From assembly GCA_900128395.1 (NCBI GenBank), contig LT649478.1:1-23882 (forward strand): DNA of 23,882 bases, in the 5' to 3' direction. This DNA is from Stramenopiles sp. TOSAG23-2. Its lineage: Eukaryota; Sar. The notes under the pieces are model-generated. The model saw only the letters and a list, made by a program, of their open reading frames with translations. It ran no database searches and was not told where the DNA came from. The position numbers were made by a program, and so were the translations under genes. Positions within the stretch are counted from its first letter, which is position 1. Each line of letters starts with the position of its first letter. Shown here piece by piece: positions 16,488 through 23,882 of this stretch.

Positions 16488-17492
16488 AAAAGAATTGTAA
16501 AATTGAACAAACAAAAATGTGAATTCTTTTAGCGGTATTTTGGTTGAAACACACGCGTACAAACACAAAGATAAATGAATGGATAGATGGATGGATGGAT
16601 GGATTAGAGGATGCAACTGTACTACATTATCACTTTTTCCATACACATCGTCTATATATTATTTTATTAATATATTTTAATTTAAAATATATAATTAAAA
16701 AAATCATTAATAAATAGCATGTAACTATGACTGGAATCAACCATCTAATCGAAACAATTGCATGTGAGCTATTCATTTTTTTATAATAAATTTGTGTGGA
16801 TGATAAAATACAAAACTTAAAAAACTATTAAAAAAATTCCAACCTTAACCTACGAAATGTGCAAATTCCCTATCAAATATTAAAAAATTATTATAATAAA
16901 TACGTACTTGAAATGTTGAAATGGACTCTTTTTCTGGGGCAATTTATAATATTAAAAAATATGCAGCACCCAGCACCGAGCACCGTACTTTCACACCAAA
17001 TATATAATAGCAAAAGGTGCTGTGGCATACTTAGATATAAGTATGAATTTTGTATACTAATATTCCTGTTTGACCAAAAATCACATTGATTTGTTGATTT
17101 AGATTGTAGTATACCAAAATTCATGCTTACAATATTTTTAAAAAGTATGACTCCTTAACCTTCTTTTGATTTTTTCATAATAACGAGAAGGATCCGTATA
17201 GATCCACGCTATAATAATATAGTACTTATACAGGTACTAAACGCAGGACTGTGGTGTGGCAGAAGAATCAATCCAGCCAGCAATATATATATAGACAATA
17301 TACTATTTATTTAAACACAACTTTCTACGGTTTTTTCAGTGAAAGTTTGTAGAACAAAATACATACATATATATATATATATACAAACATTATAGTAGTA
17401 ACATTATATAATGTATATATAAACGTTATAGTAGTAACATTATATAATATATATATATATATAATAACAGAACCATATAATCTATAAATACC
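16429..17492. other. divergent spacer with microsatellites and a foldback
   Basis: About 1.06 kb between CTR9 and the 243-residue gene. It holds an (AT)n run near 16456-16480, an (ATGG)n run near 16578-16605, CAGCACC words at 16964-16977 that can pair with GGTGCTG at 17016-17022, a strong foldback at 17039-17128, and two copies of a TATAGTAGTAACATTATATA word 36 bp apart (from 17391 and 17427). No coding sequence was recognised. Confidence 0.55.
17039..17128. repeat. 90-bp foldback (long inverted repeat)
   Basis: The left arm 17039-17059 (AAGTATGAATTTTGTATACT and A) is the reverse complement of the right arm 17107-17128, apart from one mismatch and one extra base. The loop is about 47 nt. It could be a foldback MITE remnant or a hairpin RNA precursor. 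Sequence alone does not decide. Confidence 0.6.
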
Positions 17493-18224
17493 ATGGCAGA
17501 AATAGCAGTAAGAGATGATATTAATAATACCAAAAATATAATATCTAAACGTTTAATGAATTTAGATTATTACAAACGCTTGCATCAAGGGTCTTTGTTT
17601 TGGTTAAATGCCATTCGTCTATCGCATGACCACATACGGCGCCATTATGATAAAGAAACGCTTGCATTGCGTGCAAAGCAGTTCTTTTGTTTAGGTATGT
17701 CGATCGGAAATATATTGCGTATAAATGATTTATCACAAGCGTTATATGCATCTCTATTACTATTTAGCGAGTATGAATTTCATTTTCATACCGCAGGGCC
17801 AGCACAAGCTATTAAATTATTATATGCTCGTGACGGGACATATTTTCCACAGTCGTTAAGCGCATATAATGCGAATGAACCAGCAAATATACAATTAAGT
17901 AAATTTGGTAAAAAAGTTGTTTTGGAATTTTTAAAAACACCGAATAATATAGAAAATTTAGATTATTTCCAAGTGTTTTATTCATTATGTGAATCATTAA
18001 CACAATTATATGAGAAATTTAATAATCTAGACGTAGAGCATAAACATCATTATGAAGAATTTTTAGCATTCGATAATAAAATCAAACATCATATTATCAG
18101 TAAAATAAGTAATGACATGAATGATTTGGCACAATCTGTTTTACATGATCAATTAGAAACAATGGAAAATTTATTTGATGATCCAGGGCAAGGGTTGTGT
18201 GTGATGTATGAAGAGAATTGGTAG
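17493..18224 (+). CDS. uncharacterised helical protein, 243 residues
   Basis: Single exon. I do not recognise the family. The composition is that of a compact, mostly alpha-helical soluble protein with no signal peptide, membrane segment or low-complexity tract, which suggests a conserved housekeeping protein. Notable stretches are FWLNAIRLSHDHIRRHYDKE (36-55), FCLGMSIGNILRINDLSQAL (65-84), LLFSEYEFHFHTAGPAQAIK (89-108), several His clusters (HKHHYEEF, KHHIIS), and a C-terminal DDPGQGLCVMYEENW. The ATG at 17493 is preceded by an AT-rich leader with TATATA tracts and has G at +4. It stands alone, divergent from CTR9 and convergent with the aminoacylase gene, so context gives no clue to its job. 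Confidence 0.85.
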   Translation: MAEIAVRDDINNTKNIISKRLMNLDYYKRLHQGSLFWLNAIRLSHDHIRRHYDKETLALRAKQFFCLGMSIGNILRINDLSQALYASLLLFSEYEFHFHTAGPAQAIKLLYARDGTYFPQSLSAYNANEPANIQLSKFGKKVVLEFLKTPNNIENLDYFQVFYSLCESLTQLYEKFNNLDVEHKHHYEEFLAFDNKIKHHIISKISNDMNDLAQSVLHDQLETMENLFDDPGQGLCVMYEENW

Positions 18225-18449
18225 AGCTATATATATAGAAATATCACACCGGCGACCACACACACACTATTTTACTCCGCGTACGTTCATTACTGGATTA
18301 CACAAATTAAAAACTTTAAAATAATATTTACTACCCCACGATGGTACTACGAGTCGTAAGATTTTAAAACGTACGAACACACATTATTGTAATATACTCT
18401 TATATTTAAATATGTACACAGATATTACATGTTTTTTACACGTAATTTT

Positions 18450-19862
18450 TTACAAATTCACTCGTTCTTCCCCTTCAAATATTCCAGCACTTCCTAATTT
18501 TCCAATTAATGTCTCATATACGTCAATACCTTTTTTGAAGACATCAATATCAATGTATTCATTATGCTCATGCAATAATACAGGTGATTTTGCCATTGGG
18601 GAAAATCCATATGCAGGAACACCACTTTCACGTAAAAATCGTGAATCTGTGCCTGCTGGAAATATTTCTGGTTCTAATGTCGTGTTAAAATCATTTTTAA
18701 ATGTTGTGCTAATTAAATTCCACCATGGGTTTTTCGGATCAATTGATGATACATGATGCTCCGTTATTGGCGTGCCAATCCATGGTGCATACTGCCAGGA
18801 CATTCCAACCTCCTTGGTCCATTCATCTAACATATCGGAAATAGATTTGCAAGGGACGGACGGTGGAACTCGAATATCAAAACCAGCTTCTGCTTTGGTT
18901 GGTATAACATTTAATGCCCATGTTTTACCACCATCCCCAGTGACACCAGCTTTTAACATGGTCAAATTCAATGTCGTAACGTCTCCTAATTTTTTTGCCT
19001 CACAATGCGAACATCCACCCGTATGACCAAGCGATTCTTCTTGTTGCTTTCTAAATTCAAATGCTTTATTTGCTAAATTAATTAATTTAGATATTGCAGT
19101 ATCAGCAATAAAACGAGATCCATGACCGGTTGGACCTTCCACATTTACCAATATCCATAATGGTGCCCGTTCTCCATAAAATACCGTATATGCATCTTTT
19201 TCATTTGCTAAACCTTCATCCAAAGCAACAGATATTTTGCCTAAGTCTTTAAATGTATCAGATTTTACTAAAAGTCCCATACCGTCCGCACCGCCAATCT
19301 CTTCATCTGGGACAAACGATAAATGGATAGTGCGTTTCAAATCGACCCCTGATAATCGCTCAAGTGCTAATAAATACTGTGCACATACACATTTCATATC
19401 TTGCGTGCCTCTTCCCCATATTTTACCATCTTTAATCATAGCAGCGAAAGGTGCTACGTTCCAATATTCCATAATTGCAGGAACAACGTCATAATGGGAA
19501 TTTAATAATATAGCAGGTAAATTTGGTTCTTTACCAACTCTCGTAGCAATAAGACATGGTTTATTTTTAACAAATTCTTTTATAAGTGTTTTAAAGCCTA
19601 ATGATTTGCATTTTTCTTCCAAAAATGCGACACATTCCCTGTACGATCCAGTGACCGGACCTTCACTACTAACAGTCCTAAAGCGTAATAAATCTTGAAA
19701 AAATTTAATTTCGTCATCTGCACTAGCATGTGTATAGTTTTTTGTTATCAACGAGCTTTTAAATTTCTTTCTAGTTGGTTCATTATTAGTAAAATGATCA
19801 ATCAAATCCGTTTTATCGTCGCTGCTACTGCCACTTACAGTATTTGTTGATAATGATGACAT
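18450..19862 (-). CDS. ACY1: aminoacylase-1-like M20 metallopeptidase
   Basis: A 470-residue member of the M20A/ArgE/ACY1 family, which uses two zinc ions to hydrolyse N-acyl-L-amino acids (or short peptides) to the free amino acid in the cytosol. Key residues are present: SHYDVVP (H123, D125), GRGTQDMKC with the bridging Asp (155), PDEEIGG with the catalytic and metal-binding Glu pair (187-188), a conserved LDEG, the dimerisation-domain GPTGHGSR, and the C-terminal HEHNEYI with the last metal-binding His. Animal ACY1 is about 410 residues. The extra length is a Ser-rich N-terminal extension of roughly 40 residues that has no clear targeting signal. ACY1 fits better than ArgE or carboxypeptidase S because of the overall motif spacing, but substrate preference cannot be read from sequence. 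Confidence 0.88.
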   Translation of the reverse strand: MSSLSTNTVSGSSSDDKTDLIDHFTNNEPTRKKFKSSLITKNYTHASADDEIKFFQDLLRFRTVSSEGPVTGSYRECVAFLEEKCKSLGFKTLIKEFVKNKPCLIATRVGKEPNLPAILLNSHYDVVPAIMEYWNVAPFAAMIKDGKIWGRGTQDMKCVCAQYLLALERLSGVDLKRTIHLSFVPDEEIGGADGMGLLVKSDTFKDLGKISVALDEGLANEKDAYTVFYGERAPLWILVNVEGPTGHGSRFIADTAISKLINLANKAFEFRKQQEESLGHTGGCSHCEAKKLGDVTTLNLTMLKAGVTGDGGKTWALNVIPTKAEAGFDIRVPPSVPCKSISDMLDEWTKEVGMSWQYAPWIGTPITEHHVSSIDPKNPWWNLISTTFKNDFNTTLEPEIFPAGTDSRFLRESGVPAYGFSPMAKSPVLLHEHNEYIDIDVFKKGIDVYETLIGKLGSAGIFEGEERVNL

Positions 19863-20341
19863 ATTTCGTTTTAATGGTATGTGTGTGTGTATAAATAATT
19901 ATGTATCTATCTTAATATAGCTAGCTACGTATTTTAACTATCTACCTTTTCTAACTATCAATCTATCTATCTTATAATCTATCTATATGTATATATATAT
20001 TCCCTGCCCTGAAGTGTGTGTGGGTGTCAAATAATGTACCGTCTCCGTGTTTCTATGTTTCTATATAGTGTTGTTTTTAATATTATAGTTAAGGATCTAT
20101 TTATGTGTAATCTTGTAGTATAATATCTTATAGTGTTTATAGTGTAAAAGTATCTATATTACTTGTAATGTCACTAGATTAATAACTACCACCAGTAGTA
20201 GTGGTATGCCAGTATGCAACATAAATAAAAGATGTGCATACCAACATAGAGATATATTCCACAGATTATTTCAATTATAGAAAGGTGTGATTTTAATAAA
20301 TTATAAATATACACACAAGAGTATATAAAAATATAATCTTT
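19863..20341. other. spacer, no gene seen
   Basis: AT-rich DNA upstream of the aminoacylase gene and downstream of the next gene on the same strand, with ATCT-rich tracts (about 19905-19990), TGTGTG runs and a small palindromic ACCACCAGTAGTAGTGGT near 20190. No coding or RNA gene was recognised. Confidence 0.55.
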
Positions 20342-21151
20342 TTACAATACTACAGATCTTCGAAAACTACTTTCTAATAAAGGATCTAGTAATGGTGGCT
20401 TACTAAGTGATTGATCGATTGCTAATGACACTTGTCTTCGAATACGTTCCGCGCGTGTTCCTTTTCGTTTTAATTCTAGGTGTTTGTCGCTACTCCAATG
20501 TGCTGTACGTAATATAGGTATGACTCCATCGTGACCAAGGGATGAAGGGATGCCCTCAAATGTATTTCGCGGAGGCGTGATTCTAGATTTTACTGCCCAT
20601 TTATTTTTAATTTTAAATTTTCTTGGATTTAATTTCATAATCTTGTTAACTAATTTACCAGCACTTTTTAAACTGTGTTTTTTCAGTTTACGATCCAATG
20701 TGTCTACATGTTTTGCTCGTTGCCATGCACGTAAATGCTTTGCTTCATATGCCAACATATGATATTCAATTGACTTTTCCATGGAATATGAATTTTTAGT
20801 TGGAACACCACCTTTCAAACCGTTTCCAGCCATTAATCTCCGATTGGAAAAATCTTGTTCTAATATTTTTCGTTCATATTCTGATAAACTTGGCAATGAT
20901 GCCCACTTGCTTTTTTTCATGACACGGCGGTCTGGTGTCCATTGAGGTAATGAAATATTGGGTAATGCCGCACTTTCTGCAACGCGATCCATTCTGATTT
21001 TTAATGGATATTGGCGCCTATGTTCTCCAGGTTCACCAAGTGCATATTTTCTTACATCAAAAACATTACAAGCAGTACGAACAGAATTGAAGAAATCTGC
21101 GTCTTTCAACGATTCTATCGTCTCCTCAATATTGCCACCATTTGATGCCAA
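20342..21151 (-). CDS. basic protein with UBA-like start; true 5' end unclear
   Basis: The frame is open from a TAA just above 21180 down to 20342, but it has no in-frame ATG until the Met at about residue 54 (KIRMDRVAES). The interval here starts at a TTG, which eukaryotes rarely use. Sequence before that Met looks coding: FCALASNGGNIEETIESLKD resembles a UBA-type three-helix start (A-L-x-x-x-G-G-N-x-E-x-x-I-x-x-L). So either a short upstream exon is missing, a non-ATG start is used, or a base is wrong near the out-of-frame ATG at about 21173. The rest is basic and helical with no domain I recognise (e.g. WASLPSLSEYERKILEQDFS, RAERIRRQVSLAIDQSLSKP). It may be nuclear, but this is only inferred from charge. 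The BspA gene ends 180 bp upstream, leaving little room for a far exon. Confidence 0.7.
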   Translation of the reverse strand: MASNGGNIEETIESLKDADFFNSVRTACNVFDVRKYALGEPGEHRRQYPLKIRMDRVAESAALPNISLPQWTPDRRVMKKSKWASLPSLSEYERKILEQDFSNRRLMAGNGLKGGVPTKNSYSMEKSIEYHMLAYEAKHLRAWQRAKHVDTLDRKLKKHSLKSAGKLVNKIMKLNPRKFKIKNKWAVKSRITPPRNTFEGIPSSLGHDGVIPILRTAHWSSDKHLELKRKGTRAERIRRQVSLAIDQSLSKPPLLDPLLESSFRRSVVL

Positions 21152-21331
21152 TGCACAAAACGCTTCTTCATTTAAGACAGATGTTTACTCGTAGGAAAAA
21201 TATATATACCATATATATATTATATAACATTTTTTATAAAAAAATAGGTTTTGCAAAATAAAATAAAATATAGGTACTCGTATTATGATAAAAATTATTT
21301 TTTTCAAATCTTGTTCACTATTAATATTTTT

Positions 21332-23881
21332 TCAAGACAACAAGTCGAAAATTGAATTATTAGGCAATATAAATGCTTTCACAATGACATAGACCAATAT
21401 TAAAAACCCAATAAGCATGCAAACAATCGAAACAGTGTTTACAATACTTGTAAATGTACGCTCTCGAAATTCTGGACCTATAACTGACAAAACAGCTACT
21501 AATGGTACCAACGAATAAAGAATACTAATAGAACAACTTAAAACCAGTATTTCCCCCACTTTCGTAAATACTTCAATTGTACAAAATAATAATGCGAAAA
21601 CGGAACAGATAGTTGTCCCGCTAGCATTGATTATAGATGGACCAATGTGCTGAATAGCATGTGTGATTCTATTCACTCTCCTCTGATATAATGTATCACG
21701 AACATTTAGATTTTGCTCTACACAACCTTGCCATCCTGAACCTTCACCTGGGCCACTTGCACCACTTCCACCAGATTCAAAACCCGGACCATTTGCCCCT
21801 GCATGCATGCACATCTCATTTGTAATTGGCCAGACAGATGCTAAAACTGATGTACAATGTTGACATATGCATTTCATAAATGGCCAAGCATTCTGTTCAC
21901 TTACTATATTTTTTGCATAATCTATATCCGAGCCCCAACGCGTCATATCCGTAGTATTGGGGTTGACTTCCAAGTAGCTAATTACGTCTGGACAGCTTGG
22001 TATTGCATTGGCAATGCAAGCACCAACTGGATCACTGTCCGAAGATGGGCCACTACCATTGAATCCTGAAGCACCACTACCACCGTAATGATGTTGCGGT
22101 GGTGCCATGCCAGATGGACCACTAGCAGCGTTGTGAAAAGAATAACTACAGCCATAAAAATCTTTATATCCAAATTCTGGGGGTTCTCCTTGATGAAATG
22201 TGCATCCATTTCCTGCACAACAATCATCCATTTCGCAACCTCCGTTGATATCACAACCGCCTTGGAGATGAGTTGGAGTATCAGTTGCACTTGGACAATA
22301 TGTGTAGCCGTCAGCACATGGTTTCGCCAAGTGACACATGTGCCTTGCAAGCCCCCAAACTCCTACCAATTCATTTTCGCAATCGTTACATACACATTTC
22401 ATGTGTTCCCATGCTTGCTGTTCATCGATTACATGTTTTGCGTATTCGGGATCTGAACCCCAACGATCCATATCCGTATTACTGTCGCTAACATTTAAGA
22501 AGTGCGTTATATGTGGGCATGTTGTTAAGGCAGCCGCTTGACAAGCACCAAAAGCAGCATGAGCATCAGCATCAGCATGATGATGATGATCATCATGATC
22601 ATGATCTTCGCCACCACTACAACAATTTGCATTGTGATTGTAGTAGTCATAAACGCCTTTACAGTCGGCTCCAACATTTGGATCTGCGTGTGCCCGATGA
22701 TGTTGATCAATGCTTTCGCATGTGTGCATGCAAGAGAATCCGAGAGCGGCCATTTCACTATCGCTCCGCCCACTTGGATGTTCCTTCGAACCATTTGGAT
22801 TTTCCCACGAACCACAAGCAGTAGCATTAAGTGTGCGACCTGGTAAGCATATGCCATCAGGCATAGGGGGGCACGAGGCACTGCTGCCACCGGTTCCGCC
22901 GTTTACGCCATAAGAGCTTGTGCCACCGATATGATGACCGATATGATGACCGATATGATGGCAACATGGCGATAACAGTGGCAACCAATTCAATAATTTT
23001 GTGATTGTGATATTTTTTACAGGAGGAAGTATAGATTCTCTATATGTAGAACATGTTGGATTTTTCAAATTTATACCAGGTATGAGTGAATGTAGGTAAC
23101 TGAGCCATCCTTCACATGTATTTTCATGCATTGTTTGGGGTATGGTAATTATTAAATCACCTCGATAATTATCAGGGTTGGCGCAGAGATTAGAATATTC
23201 ATATATGCAAGGATCACCCTTGCACAAGCATGCACATGGACTGTGGAATTCGTAAGCTTCGCCACCTGTACCTACTGCACTACAATCCCATTGCAATTTT
23301 CGATTAAAACCTGACTCGCAAAACATAAATCCAACATCTCTCACTGACGATATATCCCAATTGGAAATATCGCCATTAAAACTTGAAGCACCTTGAAACA
23401 TACCATTCATATCTGTCACTTTCGATACATCCCATGAACTGAGATCACCATTAAAACTTGAAACCTGAGCACTTGGAACACCTGGTACATGACCAAACGT
23501 ACTCATGAGCGCACTTGGTACATGACCAAACATTCGAAACATACTCGTTACTGATGAGACATCCCATGAGCTGAGATCACCATTGAAACTTGATGCACTT
23601 TGAAACATATTACCCATATCTGTCACTTTCGATACATCCCATGAGCTGAGATCACTATTGAAACTTGATGCACCCTTAAACATTTCACTCATAGTTGTCA
23701 CTGATGATACATCCCATGAGCTGAGATCACCATTGAAACTAAATGCATCCATAAACATATGAGTCATATCTGTCACTTTCGATACATCCCATGAGCTGAG
23801 ATCAGCATTGAAACTTCGTGCATCGTCAAACATACCAGTCATATCTGCAACTTTCGATACATTCCATTGAGAGATAGGTTG
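21332..23881 (-). CDS. BspA-type repeat, Cys-rich membrane protein (5' partial)
   Basis: The frame stays open to the right edge, so the N-terminus is missing; at least 849 residues are visible. The order is: at least six BspA/DUF285-type repeats of about 25 residues ([17 protein letters not shown] pattern), one of them replaced by an FGHVPSA...[10 protein letters not shown] duplication; a Cys-rich region ([10 protein letters not shown]); a His-rich [15 protein letters not shown]; a Gly/Ser/Cys linker; an Asp/His-rich run ([17 protein letters not shown]); two copies of a roughly 78-residue Cys module ([11 protein letters not shown]...MKCVCNDC and [11 protein letters not shown]...MKCICQHC); and three hydrophobic helices in the last 100 residues (about 21335-21640). 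A surface protein with an outside repeat domain is likely. BspA repeats are common in bacterial and protist surface proteins. The ligand is unknown; the His and Asp runs could bind metal. Confidence 0.85.
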   Translation of the reverse strand, partial: QPISQWNVSKVADMTGMFDDARSFNADLSSWDVSKVTDMTHMFMDAFSFNGDLSSWDVSSVTTMSEMFKGASSFNSDLSSWDVSKVTDMGNMFQSASSFNGDLSSWDVSSVTSMFRMFGHVPSALMSTFGHVPGVPSAQVSSFNGDLSSWDVSKVTDMNGMFQGASSFNGDISNWDISSVRDVGFMFCESGFNRKLQWDCSAVGTGGEAYEFHSPCACLCKGDPCIYEYSNLCANPDNYRGDLIITIPQTMHENTCEGWLSYLHSLIPGINLKNPTCSTYRESILPPVKNITITKLLNWLPLLSPCCHHIGHHIGHHIGGTSSYGVNGGTGGSSASCPPMPDGICLPGRTLNATACGSWENPNGSKEHPSGRSDSEMAALGFSCMHTCESIDQHHRAHADPNVGADCKGVYDYYNHNANCCSGGEDHDHDDHHHHADADAHAAFGACQAAALTTCPHITHFLNVSDSNTDMDRWGSDPEYAKHVIDEQQAWEHMKCVCNDCENELVGVWGLARHMCHLAKPCADGYTYCPSATDTPTHLQGGCDINGGCEMDDCCAGNGCTFHQGEPPEFGYKDFYGCSYSFHNAASGPSGMAPPQHHYGGSGASGFNGSGPSSDSDPVGACIANAIPSCPDVISYLEVNPNTTDMTRWGSDIDYAKNIVSEQNAWPFMKCICQHCTSVLASVWPITNEMCMHAGANGPGFESGGSGASGPGEGSGWQGCVEQNLNVRDTLYQRRVNRITHAIQHIGPSIINASGTTICSVFALLFCTIEVFTKVGEILVLSCSISILYSLVPLVAVLSVIGPEFRERTFTSIVNTVSIVCMLIGFLILVYVIVKAFILPNNSIFDLLS
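23300..23881 (-). repeat. 75-bp BspA-type repeat array
   Basis: Units of about 25 codons recur on the minus strand, each carrying a [17 protein letters not shown]-like core. DNA copies are close (for example GATACATCCCATGAGCTGAG appears repeatedly on the plus strand), so the array has been homogenised or expanded recently. The array continues past the right edge. Confidence 0.9.
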
Positions 23882-23882
23882 A

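Noticed and set aside
16964-17022. CAGCACC/GGTGCTG pairing as part of a transposon end
   Set aside because: Seven base pairs with no flanking target duplication is too little to call an element.
17493-18224. Assignment of the 243-residue protein to translin
   Set aside because: The helical look and length are suggestive, but I could not find the family's characteristic blocks, so it is left unnamed.
22513-22824. His-rich open frame on the plus strand ([16 protein letters not shown])
   Set aside because: It is a shadow of the Asp/His-rich run in the BspA gene on the other strand.
1-23882. CRISPR array, operon or bacterial origin (BspA repeats are common in bacteria)
   Set aside because: No spaced identical repeats, and eukaryotic ribosomal proteins, CTR9 and spliceosomal introns make this eukaryotic nuclear DNA. 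BspA-type repeats also occur widely in protists.

Overview
The window is nuclear DNA of a unicellular eukaryote. The genes lie on alternating strands, spacers are very AT-rich, there are GT-AG introns, and eukaryotic-type ribosomal proteins (eL13, uS9) and a CTR9 homologue are present. A protein with BspA-type repeats, of a kind often seen in marine protists and algae, together with short introns that resemble one another, would suit a stramenopile or haptophyte-like alga. The lineage cannot be fixed from this sequence.

Layout, left to right: a possible last exon of an upstream gene (59-135); a PPM/PP2C phosphatase (+); eL13 (-); uS9 (+); a large two-exon gene (-) joining a Cys-phosphatase-like P-loop, coiled-coil repeats, low-complexity repeats and two zinc knuckles; an unrecognised 898-residue coiled-coil protein (+); the Paf1-complex subunit CTR9 in three exons (-); an unrecognised helical 243-residue protein (+); an aminoacylase-1-like M20 peptidase (-); a basic protein with a UBA-like start but no ATG (-); and a BspA-repeat, Cys-rich membrane protein running off the right edge (-). 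Neighbouring genes are mostly convergent or divergent and nothing suggests an operon. The set is mainly housekeeping (translation, transcription elongation, amino-acid metabolism, signalling), with the zinc-knuckle gene and the BspA gene as the accessory-looking members.

Three things stand out. (1) All three internal introns that can be placed confidently share one sequence family from end to end, which is the signature of introner elements. (2) A short GC-richer repeat recurs in frame inside the zinc-knuckle coding sequence and, in the other orientation, inside a CTR9 intron; part of it resembles the 3' ends of the introners. (3) Six perfect tandem duplications with periods of 94-134 bp are packed into the first 6.1 kb. 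Two bracket the PP2C gene, two bracket eL13, and one breaks the zinc-knuckle reading frame. They are either a real mutational process or unmerged contig overlaps. A MITE-like element with terminal inverted repeats and target duplication (9086-9279) and a strong 90-bp foldback (17039-17128) lie in the spacers.
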